DNA of 25,016 nucleotides from a virus. This document shows, in pieces, positions 1-5,196 of the stretch. The position numbers were made by a program, and so were the translations under genes. The notes beneath the pieces were generated by a model, which had not been told where the DNA came from, did no database searches, and worked only from the letters and a program-made list of their open reading frames with translations. Numbering within the stretch: the stretch's first letter is position 1; every line of letters begins with the position of its first letter. The stretch covers positions 1 to 25,016 of the IMG/VR virus record IMGVR_UViG_3300029259_000159; one strand, written 5' to 3'.

Positions 1-16
1 CGTTGGTTACAATCAT
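1..16 (-). CDS. start of a gene running off the left edge
   Basis: An ATG at 14-16 follows the TAA of the preceding gene by four bases. The GAGG element that ends the upstream coding sequence sits about nine bases before it, a normal ribosome-binding distance. Only MIVTN can be read before the window ends, so no function can be given. It would be the next gene of the early operon. Confidence 0.45.
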
Positions 17-20
17 TGGG

Positions 21-236
21 TTACACCTCGTCTATTGTTGAAATTATGTACTTAGCTTTATTAATCCAGCGCCTAGCAGTTTCGATACCGCCACGGCTCA
101 TGGATTCTTGAGCGTCACTGAGAATGCTCATGGCTAGCATCTTGTCGCCACCCATTGCGTCCTCGCGCATCTCATCCATCTCGGCAAAGGTTGCTCCGAA
201 CATCTGTACTTGCTCGTCTTCAGTCATTTTGCTCAT
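21..236 (-). CDS. small acidic early protein, unknown function
   Basis: 71 residues starting at an ATG with GAGGT about nine bases upstream. The N-terminal half is acidic and Met-rich; the C-terminal half (about 35-71) reads MLAMSILSDAQE ... ETARRWINKAKYIIS and should be mostly helical. I recognise this helical pattern from small hypothetical proteins of other phages but know of no function. It follows the 91-residue gene by four bases and precedes a truncated gene by four bases, so it is part of the early operon that begins with the ArdC-like protein. No membrane segment, signal peptide or metal site is visible. A role against host defences or in takeover is possible from position alone. Confidence 0.75.
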   Translation of the reverse strand: MSKMTEDEQVQMFGATFAEMDEMREDAMGGDKMLAMSILSDAQESMSRGGIETARRWINKAKYIISTIDEV

Positions 237-240
237 GGTG

Positions 241-516
241 TTAATACCTCTTGGTTAGGGTTGGGCAAATAGTTTTTAAAGCCGTGTATATATGGTCGTC
301 ATTAAGGTCATTTAAGCCGTAAAGGTTTGAACTGACCCAACTGCTAACACCTGCGCCAAACAACAAGTCAAAACAAAACCTGCGTTGTAAGTCTTTGGTG
401 CGGTCAGACCTTGAGAATTGGCCTAGCTCATACTCATCGATGACGTTTGGGTAATTAGCTAATACAGTTTCTATAGAGTCTTTAAGGTATGCGTAGTTTT
501 TGGGAGTGATTTTCAT
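241..516 (-). CDS. small conserved early protein (LNDDHIxTALK type), unknown function
   Basis: 91 residues from the ATG at 514-516, chosen because AGGA lies eight bases upstream; a longer GTG start at 564 would fall inside a strong hairpin and has no comparable ribosome-binding site. The sequence has an N-terminal KITPKNYAYLKDSI segment, a central RRFCFDLLFGAG stretch and a C-terminal LNDDHIYTALK motif. I recall this arrangement (LK..I...L / WDLL / LNDDHIDTAL) from hypothetical proteins on phages and plasmids, often near ArdC-type genes; that is memory, not a search. The protein is soluble and probably helical. It lies 76 bases after the ArdC-like gene, with a UUCG hairpin between them. Confidence 0.78.
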   Translation of the reverse strand: MKITPKNYAYLKDSIETVLANYPNVIDEYELGQFSRSDRTKDLQRRFCFDLLFGAGVSSWVSSNLYGLNDLNDDHIYTALKTICPTLTKRY

Positions 517-548
517 TGGGTAATTCCTGTGATAGTTGGTATTGATAG

Positions 549-564
549 GTGGCCCGAAGACCAC
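549..564 (-). other. UUCG-tetraloop RNA hairpin between early genes
   Basis: On the transcribed strand GTGGTC-TTCG-GGCCAC forms a six-pair stem (one U-G pair) closed by C(UUCG)G, an especially stable tetraloop. No U-run follows, so it is not a standard intrinsic terminator. It lies between the ArdC-like gene and the next early gene. It could stabilise or delimit an mRNA end, or be an RNase III processing site of the kind T7 uses between early genes; the role is inference. Confidence 0.45.
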
Positions 565-592
565 ACATGGTTATTTAGCAGTAGTGTGATAA

Positions 593-1477
593 CTATGCCG
601 CAACTTTAGAGTCATCAGCAACTGTCTCATAGTTATAATCATTGAGTAGATCAATAGCTTTCTGCGCCTTGCTTGCGGCTTGAAATAGAAACTTTGGGTC
701 AGAACGTAGCTTGCCAATCCATGATTTAATGTATTGAGCGTGGTCAGGCCGTACATCGTTGCTTATGCCTAGTTGGGCGCATAAGAACGTAGCACCTAAT
801 TCTGCAATCAATTCCTCAAAAGCGTAGGCGTCATCACCGAACTGCATACCCTTAACACGGTCTAGGCGTTCAGGGTTGCCAGTCCAATGAGTTAGCTCAT
901 GTAATAGGGTGGAGTAGTAAGATTCTGTAGCGGTGCTGGTTTCTGTGTCAATAAACAGGTTACGTGCTGGCATGTTTACAAAGTCCTGACGCGGATTGTA
1001 ATACGCTTGTGCTTCACCAGTTCTGACATCAGCACCAGTGTTCAAGACCCATTCATCAACGTGGGGTAAGGTCTGTACTTTACAGTCGATTGGCTCAGGT
1101 GGTGTGTATTCGTAGCCCTCCACTTGATCAGCATTAAATACCGTGTAGTTTCGTAAGATCATAAAGGACTCATCTTTACCACTAGCATCAGTGCGCTTCA
1201 CTGGTTGCCAGAAGACAATACCAGTGCCTTTGCTACCCTTAAGCACCTGCGCCCCCTTGTCTGCCCACTGTTTATATGTGGCCCACACTGGTGTTGATCT
1301 GCCAGCCAAAAGCAACAGATTAATTCCGCGGTAGTTTTTATTAGATACAGCGTTGATAGGTAAAGACGATAAAGCCGCGCCACTAACCCACGGCTTAACC
1401 CAATTGGTGCCGTTGGTTTCCATTAAGTCAGCGATCTTGTTAGCGATTGCTGTCATTGTTTCGGTCTGTTTGCTCAT
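593..1477 (-). CDS. ArdC-like antirestriction protein (zincin metallopeptidase)
   Basis: 294 residues from the ATG at 1475-1477, with GGAG nine bases upstream; a TTG five codons earlier is a less likely start. Residues 1-125 match the ArdC N-terminal single-stranded-DNA-binding domain: W26..PW30, P40.N42, K47.YRGIN52, WATYKQW and GAQVLKGSKGTGIVFW. Residues about 130-290 match the zincin-like metallopeptidase domain, with HELTH at 193-197 and a downstream EELIAE at 221-226 that fits the third zinc ligand. ArdC of conjugative plasmids protects incoming DNA from type I (and some type II) restriction and binds ssDNA. The gene follows a small ORF by two bases and lies near the start of the early operon, the place where T7 has the restriction inhibitor Ocr. 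Both domains look intact. Confidence 0.9.
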   Translation of the reverse strand: MSKQTETMTAIANKIADLMETNGTNWVKPWVSGAALSSLPINAVSNKNYRGINLLLLAGRSTPVWATYKQWADKGAQVLKGSKGTGIVFWQPVKRTDASGKDESFMILRNYTVFNADQVEGYEYTPPEPIDCKVQTLPHVDEWVLNTGADVRTGEAQAYYNPRQDFVNMPARNLFIDTETSTATESYYSTLLHELTHWTGNPERLDRVKGMQFGDDAYAFEELIAELGATFLCAQLGISNDVRPDHAQYIKSWIGKLRSDPKFLFQAASKAQKAIDLLNDYNYETVADDSKVAA

Positions 1478-1479
1478 GA

Positions 1480-1650
1480 TTATACACTCCAAAAAACTTT
1501 ATTAAGGCCATATTGCTTGGCAATTACTGGTAGTAATGGACTCACTGATAACTCAGCTTCGGCATCAATACTTCGTGCAGTATTCTGTGATACTACAGTT
1601 AATAAAACGTAGCCCTCAGCGTCTACAATGTAGTAGGTATGCTTAGTCAT
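1480..1650 (-). CDS. small early protein, unknown function
   Basis: 56 residues from the ATG at 1648-1650 (MTKHTYYIVDAEGYVLL...), with a GAG element seven bases upstream. A GTG at 1692 with AAGGA six bases before it would add 14 residues (MSLSLNQPTRVRII) and cannot be excluded. The sequence begins with a likely beta-hairpin (YYIVDAEGYVLLTVV) followed by a helix (TARSIDAEAEL). I do not recognise a family. Its stop is two bases before the ArdC-like start, so the two are probably translationally coupled. It is the first convincing gene after the early promoters. Confidence 0.65.
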   Translation of the reverse strand: MTKHTYYIVDAEGYVLLTVVSQNTARSIDAEAELSVSPLLPVIAKQYGLNKVFWSV

Positions 1651-1693
1651 AATAATTCTCACTCTGGTTGGTTGGTTTAACGAAAGACTCACA

Positions 1694-1912
1694 AAGAGTC
1701 CTTAAGTAAAACAACTAATTTTCATTTGGTTCACACTAGTCAGGCTTCGGGCCAGCTTGCGCTGTTCAACCCTCCACTTCACCTACTGCTTATCAATGCT
1801 CGCTCAGTCTGCGAATGACGGTCTTGAGTCGCTGCTCTATCCGCCCCTAGCACCACTTGTATCCCGCCAACTAGAAGCGGTACCAACAAAGCGTGTTGCT
1901 GCGTTGTTGATG
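1694..1912 (-). ncRNA. structured 5' leader of the early transcript (candidate RNA element)
   Basis: Downstream of the strong promoter the transcript runs about 220-260 bases before a convincing start codon. It can form CAACAACGC/GCTTTGTTG (1884-1909, one mismatch, 8-nt loop); CCGCTTCTAG/CTAGGGGCGG (1841-1880, ten pairs including two G-U); CAGC-GCAA-GCTG with a GNRA loop (1753-1764); and GGC/GCC (1743-1753). CTAGT.GGC (1866-1874) could alternatively pair with GCC..ACTAG (1736-1745), which competes with the ten-pair stem. The segment is visibly GC-richer than its surroundings, and its only open frames lack ribosome-binding sites. It resembles no RNA family I know. Structure by eye is suggestive, not proof. 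Confidence 0.35.
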
Positions 1913-1918
1913 CCATTA

Positions 1919-1947
1919 AATATACAGGGGATGTTTTATATTGTCAA
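1919..1947 (-). promoter_or_regulatory. strong sigma70-type early promoter
   Basis: On the minus strand TTGACA (1942-1947), a 17-base spacer and TATATT (1919-1924) form a near-consensus bacterial housekeeping promoter pointing at the early genes. T7-like phages rely on host RNA polymerase for early transcription before making their own polymerase, so a promoter here is expected. The start point should fall near 1912. Confidence 0.8.
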
Positions 1948-1968
1948 GGCCGATGTGTTATTAGAGCA

Positions 1969-2001
1969 TATATAAGGGTGCATATAGGTGTATATAAGGT
2001 G
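1969..2001. repeat. three degenerate ATATAnGGTG tandem units
   Basis: On the plus strand the units tatataagggtg, catataggtg and tatataaggtg follow one another with 10-12 base spacing. They lie just upstream of the strong early promoter. The spacing is close to one helical turn, so they could be protein-binding or bendable DNA, or part of the short-repeat arrays typical of T7-like genome ends. Confidence 0.45.
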
Positions 2002-2015
2002 ATATTAAGAGTCTT

Positions 2016-2030
2016 TGAGAATCATTCTCA
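2016..2030. promoter_or_regulatory. perfect 7-1-7 palindrome resembling a Fur box
   Basis: TGAGAAT-n-ATTCTCA is a perfect seven-base inverted repeat with a one-base centre. The Fur 7-1-7 consensus is TGATAATnATTATCA, from which this differs by one symmetric base per arm; such variants are common in proteobacterial Fur sites. It lies about 70 bases upstream of the strong early -35 element and downstream of the weaker promoter at 2088-2116, so it could block that transcript, or a weak promoter overlapping it. Any dimeric regulator could use the site; Fur is the best guess from sequence. Confidence 0.4.
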
Positions 2031-2087
2031 TCTAAACGAAAACAGTAGGTAGGAAAAAGAGAGAGTTTGGAAAGGTATAATGGTCGG

Positions 2088-2116
2088 CTGATAGGTGCTT
2101 GATAGGTGACTTTCAA
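2088..2116 (-). promoter_or_regulatory. possible second early sigma70 promoter
   Basis: TTGAAA (2111-2116), a 17-base spacer and TATCAG (2088-2093) on the minus strand give a good -35 and a mediocre -10. Tandem early host promoters are usual in T7 (A1-A3). The -10 overlaps a direct repeat (TGATAGGTG at 2089-2097 and 2100-2108, period 11), so the match may partly reflect repeat content. Confidence 0.3.
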
Positions 2117-2122
2117 GGCATT

Positions 2123-2135
2123 AAGAGTCCTTAAG
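2123..2135. repeat. 13-bp dispersed repeat in the genome-end region (second copy at 1694-1706)
   Basis: AAGAGTCCTTAAG occurs at 1694-1706 and 2123-2135, and a close relative TTAAGAGTCTTT at 2005-2016. Related TTAAAGAC and TTAAAGCT elements occur around 2300-2410. The clustering is confined to the gap between terminase and early genes and recalls the short arrays that flank the terminal redundancy of T7. Confidence 0.5.
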
Positions 2136-2300
2136 AGCATATAGTATGCCCTATAAAGTCCAATAGAATCAACAACTTAGCAAGTAGCGATGGTTATTTG
2201 GTGGTAATCAGGATTTCAAAGGGATTCTCAAGGGGTCTAGGGGGGTAGCTGCCGCCCAATCTCATTAAAAAAGGGTAACATATTTTTAGTTATAAATCTT

Positions 2301-2333
2301 AAAGACCCCCTAAAGACCTCCTAAAGAACCCCT
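2301..2333. repeat. three 11-bp tandem repeats with T7-like CCTAAAG cores
   Basis: The units AAAGACCCCCT, AAAGACCTCCT and AAAGAACCCCT are head to tail. The unit junctions read CCTAAAG twice, the same heptamer that makes up the SRL and SRR arrays beside the terminal repeat of T7 (established for T7). This is the best sequence marker that the physical genome ends lie nearby. Confidence 0.6.
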
Positions 2334-2487
2334 TAGCAATCCAATAGAAAAGACCACCTCCTATCTTAAAGCTCATGTGATATAACAGCATCCATGAGAG
2401 TTCTTAAAGACTATCTCTAGGTATGTGTATAGGAGTAGGTATAAGATACTACTACTACATTGCGCTATGTATCTTGAAGTACCACTC

Positions 2488-2513
2488 CTAGGGAAGCCAA
2501 CGAGTTCCCTTAG
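2488..2513. other. hairpin close to the terminase stop
   Basis: CTAGGGAA and TTCCC(T)TAG can pair over eight positions with one bulged base and a nine-base loop. No U-run follows on either strand, so it is not an intrinsic terminator. It lies about 90 bases beyond the terminase stop and could be a processing or packaging element. Confidence 0.3.
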
Positions 2514-2597
2514 AAGGGTACGCTAATTGCTAAACAGAGGGGGTCAGTGAAAGCCCCACAGCACTAAGTCTGTAGAGCGTTTTCAAACACTAACTCA

Positions 2598-4277
2598 CTA
2601 AATCCAAGAGTTATATCCGACCTTTTCACCAGAAGTGTTAAGGTGATTCATGAATTTATCTAACTCTTTGTCCATAAGTTCCCCATGTCTCTCTAGCATC
2701 ATCTCGTCTGCATCACTAGCCATTTGCTCTACCCAGTAGGCTGTAGCCATTGCTAGGGCATCTAAACGGTCATCATGGGCTAATGCCCCACGATCTTTAG
2801 TTATCCTAGTCATCTGGTAGAACAGTGAGTATCTTTGAGCTATGTCATTGGGATACTTCTGGATTGAGTCGTAGTCTTTCTGTATGACTTCCTTATCGAA
2901 CACTAGCTTGTGCTGATTCATAACTGGCTCAAGAGTGTCAATGATTCTTAACTCTTTCTGTTTGCTATGTCTGACTTCTTCCAAGGTCACAGGGTATGCT
3001 TTAGAAAAGTAAGGTTTGATAAGTTCACTGAACATACCATCACCGAAGTTACTCTCCACCAGCACATAGTTCACCTTGTTCTTCTTAGCTATAGCTACTA
3101 AAGACTCTAACGTCTGCCCTGAGTAACCACCTTCTACACCACCTGCATCTGGACAGTATAGATAGCCATTAAGCATCTTAAGGACTGCATAAGAAGTCTC
3201 GTCACTACCACGTCCAGAGGGGTCAATCGCCATGACTGAACCTGAGTAATCTACCCAGTCACCAGTAAGCTTAAATGGCTCGTAGAAGCGGTCTCCACGC
3301 ATCCCTAAGTTGGGTATATCTTTGACTTCAAGGTGGCTTAGAGTACCGTGTATTGGCTTCTCAGGAGCCTTAGAGACATCCACAGACATGACTATTAAAT
3401 CCTTAAGCTTCAAGGGGTGTCTGTCTGCATCGCTTAAGCTTGTATCTAGCTGGAACTGTAGGGCATAGCCAGAGCGTCCATAGGATAACTCACGTTCTAG
3501 TAAGTCTTCCTCATCGAATCTCATGGGGTCTGTAGGGTTCCATTCGATACTAGGGTCTGCCTCAAGTTCTAGCATAAGACTAGGGGCTATACGATCACCG
3601 TACCTGTTCACTTGGTCTGCTTTAGGATAACGGGAGGGCCATATACGAGTTACGTATCCTTTGTCCTGTAAGGCATCATATAGAGACTCTTCGGTCTGAG
3701 GAGTCCCAAGGTAGATGATCTTAGAGGTGTCTAAAGGTTTAAGTACGGCATCGAACTCAGTTACTAGAGTCGTTAGCTTCTCTCGCATCTGTTGTGTTTG
3801 AGAGTTATTAGGAACCTCAATGTCATCTGCGATTATAAGGTCTGCGCGAGAGCCTGTAAGCTGTCCCGTAATACCCACCGATTTGACACTAGGACTGTGT
3901 GAGGCCATAGCACCTTGAACATTAAAGGCTATTCTGCTCCATAGTTGGTCTTTGTCGGGGATAAGATGGGCCAGTAGTGGCATCTCCATAATGAGTCTTT
4001 GAGTAAACATTGAGAACGCATCCGCACGTTCTTTAGATGCTGATACCACCATGATCTTTAAGTCAGGGTCTAGCATTAAACGCCACACCACATAAGCACT
4101 AGTGATGTAGGACTTACCTACACCTCGGAATGCTTGGATGATGGAACGCTTAGGGCTAGTCTGAAGGTAGTCTGCAAGGTCGTATTGAACCTTGGTGGGT
4201 ACTGGTAGGTTTAGTTGCTTCCATACTAGGTACAAGAAGTTTCTAAAGTCCTTTAGAGGGTGCTTACCTGTCTCCAT
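2598..4277 (-). CDS. terminase large subunit (DNA maturase B, T7 gp19-like)
   Basis: 559 residues (T7 gp19 has 586). The ATPase domain shows a Walker A FRGVGKS at 50-56, Walker B LIIADDIE at 147-154 with E154 as likely catalytic base, and a coupling motif GTPQ at 191-194. The C-terminal RNase H-fold nuclease has the expected acidic residues: D352 in MAIDPSGRGSD, E408 in NYVLVESNFGDG and the D502/D503/D506 cluster in AHDDRLDALAMA. It pumps DNA into the prohead through the portal and cuts concatemers at genome ends. The ATG has GAGGAG eight bases upstream. It is the last late gene before the genome-end junction, as in T7. Confidence 0.96.
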   Translation of the reverse strand: METGKHPLKDFRNFLYLVWKQLNLPVPTKVQYDLADYLQTSPKRSIIQAFRGVGKSYITSAYVVWRLMLDPDLKIMVVSASKERADAFSMFTQRLIMEMPLLAHLIPDKDQLWSRIAFNVQGAMASHSPSVKSVGITGQLTGSRADLIIADDIEVPNNSQTQQMREKLTTLVTEFDAVLKPLDTSKIIYLGTPQTEESLYDALQDKGYVTRIWPSRYPKADQVNRYGDRIAPSLMLELEADPSIEWNPTDPMRFDEEDLLERELSYGRSGYALQFQLDTSLSDADRHPLKLKDLIVMSVDVSKAPEKPIHGTLSHLEVKDIPNLGMRGDRFYEPFKLTGDWVDYSGSVMAIDPSGRGSDETSYAVLKMLNGYLYCPDAGGVEGGYSGQTLESLVAIAKKNKVNYVLVESNFGDGMFSELIKPYFSKAYPVTLEEVRHSKQKELRIIDTLEPVMNQHKLVFDKEVIQKDYDSIQKYPNDIAQRYSLFYQMTRITKDRGALAHDDRLDALAMATAYWVEQMASDADEMMLERHGELMDKELDKFMNHLNTSGEKVGYNSWI

Positions 4278-4294
4278 TCGGGTTGCTCCTCTTT

Positions 4295-4435
4295 TTATCT
4301 TTTCTTAATAGTTAAAGCTGCTGATTTAAAATTATTAGAAGTTGGCGCATCTTTTGAACCCGCTTTTCTCATGGTCTCTTTAGAACCATTTTTAATACGC
4401 TTACGTTTAGCGTGAATGTTGGAATACAATCCCAC
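4295..4435 (-). CDS. 46-residue basic protein beside the large terminase
   Basis: Starts at a GTG (4433-4435) with AGGAG six bases upstream, overlapping the stop of the preceding gene, and ends at TAA 17 bases before the terminase start. It reads MGLYSNIHAKRKRI...ETMRKAGSKDAPT and ends KKR. From memory, marine T7-like phages carry closely similar proteins (MGLYANIHAKRKRI... with a KMRKPGSKGAPT centre). Function unknown; its charge would suit DNA or RNA contact. It is short enough to be missed by a length cut-off. Confidence 0.82.
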   Translation of the reverse strand: MGLYSNIHAKRKRIKNGSKETMRKAGSKDAPTSNNFKSAALTIKKR

Positions 4436-4444
4436 GGTTATCTC

Positions 4445-4720
4445 CTACCATTTTGATTTGTTGGCCCAGTAAGCTGCACTTGTCTTACCTTTGGCGATAT
4501 TTAAACTGTGCCTAGCTTTAAAAGATTTACGTTTTGCTACCATTGCTGCCGACTCTCCAGCTTTAGGCGCACCTGCTGTACTCGCACCTTTCTCTCCAAA
4601 CCGAATCATACGGTCTTTGCCTTTATCTTTGATGATAACGACATGCGACTTCTTGCCCTTGGCAGATGCTTTTGGCTTATTGTAGCCAGAGAATGTTTCA
4701 CCTCTGTACTTTATAGACAT
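4445..4720 (-). CDS. small basic conserved phage protein, unknown function
   Basis: 91 residues from an ATG with AGGA eight bases upstream. The N-terminal part holds a short beta-like segment (KKSHVVIIKDKGKDRMIRFG), followed by a Gly/Ala/Ser-rich linker and a basic C-terminal helix ending SFKARHSLNIAKGKTSAAYW. I recall the same ending (SFKARHxxNIAKGKMSAAYWANK) from hypothetical proteins of many unrelated phages. It lies between the small and large terminase genes, which suggests a packaging or DNA-contact role, but nothing in the sequence proves it. Confidence 0.8.
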   Translation of the reverse strand: MSIKYRGETFSGYNKPKASAKGKKSHVVIIKDKGKDRMIRFGEKGASTAGAPKAGESAAMVAKRKSFKARHSLNIAKGKTSAAYWANKSKW

Positions 4721-4734
4721 AACTGAGTTCCTAC

Positions 4735-4965
4735 CTAGTGAGCTAAAGCGTCTTGAAGACTCTCAGAGTTAAATGGTAAAGAACCCATTAAGCCGTCTAA
4801 AGGAGACCCTTGGACTGGCAAAGCATCTATGTTGTTGTCTTTAAGAAACTTAATAGCATTACTTATGTCTGCTGGTTTAGCATCTCCTGACTGCACACGG
4901 TCTAGTAGCTCTTGGGCTACAGCACAGTGTAAAGTAGAGAGCATTTTGTCTACGCTAGTATCCAT
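4735..4965 (-). CDS. probable small terminase subunit (DNA maturase A, T7 gp18-like)
   Basis: 76 residues, compared with 89 for T7 gp18. Two predicted helices (MLSTLHCAVAQELLDRVQSG and ADISNAIKFLKDN) are followed by an extended SPLDGLMGSLPF tail, a pattern I know from T7-type small terminases of marine phages. It overlaps the preceding gene by 11 bases and lies two genes upstream of the large terminase, between holin and terminase as gp18 does in T7. The small subunit recognises concatemeric DNA and stimulates the large-subunit ATPase. The assignment rests on position, size and helix pattern. Confidence 0.65.
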   Translation of the reverse strand: MDTSVDKMLSTLHCAVAQELLDRVQSGDAKPADISNAIKFLKDNNIDALPVQGSPLDGLMGSLPFNSESLQDALAH

Positions 4966-5194
4966 TTTTACCTTTCCTCCATCCTCGGTTCTTAGTCTTT
5001 GATTGGATTGATAAGTTGTTAGGGGAGTTGTTAGTAGGGTTACGGTCTTTATGATCTACATCTTTACCGTCACCTTTCTTAACTGTTCCTTTCTTGATGA
5101 GTAACTGTCTTGCTTGGTTACGCGAAGACCTACGCTTACGTTGTTCGGGTTTACTGTGGTACGTAGCGTATTCGTGTTTGTAATCTCTAGCCAT
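4955..5194 (-). CDS. small HNH-like nuclease family protein
   Basis: 79 very basic residues. The N-terminal MARDYKHEYATYHSKPEQRK is followed by basic helices (RRSSRNQARQLL), then DVDHKDRNPTNNSPNNLSI, with the D-H, N and NN spacing of an HNH (beta-beta-alpha metal) finger: DH at about 47-48 and NN-P-NN at 54-59. Similar 75-90 residue proteins are often annotated as HNH endonucleases in marine phages. It starts two bases after the holin stop and overlaps the small terminase start by 11 bases, so it belongs to the lysis-packaging cluster. HNH proteins beside terminases assist genome-end cutting in some cos phages; such a role here is inference. Confidence 0.65.
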   Translation of the reverse strand: MARDYKHEYATYHSKPEQRKRRSSRNQARQLLIKKGTVKKGDGKDVDHKDRNPTNNSPNNLSIQSKTKNRGWRKGKNGY

Positions 5195-5196
5195 GT

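Larger units (their letters stand above)
1651..2597. other. gene-free genome-end junction (probable terminal-repeat and early-promoter region)
   Basis: No convincing coding sequence lies between the large terminase stop and the first early gene. In T7-like genomes the large terminase is near the right end and early antirestriction genes near the left end, so their adjacency here indicates that the direct terminal repeat is collapsed inside this stretch. The terminase-proximal part (about 2000-2597) is AT-rich and full of short repeats such as TTAAGAGTC, CCTAAAG and TGATAGGTG. The gene-proximal part (about 1700-1912) is GC-richer and foldable. A sigma70-type promoter separates the two. The exact repeat ends cannot be set from the sequence alone. 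Confidence 0.65.

Noticed and set aside
1480-1692. GTG start at 1692 for the first early gene
   Set aside because: It has a good AAGGA, but that AAGGA is part of the dispersed AAGGACTCTT repeat, and the extra 14 residues look unlike a protein start; kept as the alternative.
1750-1880. tRNA-like stretches in the leader (AGAGCAGCGACT, GGGTTGAACAGC)
   Set aside because: No TTCGA-type T-loop, no acceptor stem and no anticodon arm in the right spacing.
1779-1916. Minus-strand ATG frame of 45 codons in the early leader
   Set aside because: Its ATG lies between the -10 box and the expected transcription start, it has no ribosome-binding site, and the region folds into stems instead.
1757-1975. Plus-strand open frame of 72 codons across the early leader and promoter
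   Set aside because: Starts at TTG without a ribosome-binding site, runs opposite to all other genes, and overlaps a near-consensus promoter.
2225-2300. Possible terminator ending in CCCTTTTTT on the minus strand
   Set aside because: The only partner G-run would leave a loop of nearly 30 bases and the stem is weak.
2586-2604. ACTCACTAAA on the plus strand resembling the T7/T3 promoter core
   Set aside because: It would drive transcription against the terminase gene, lacks the initiating GGG and matches only eight core bases.
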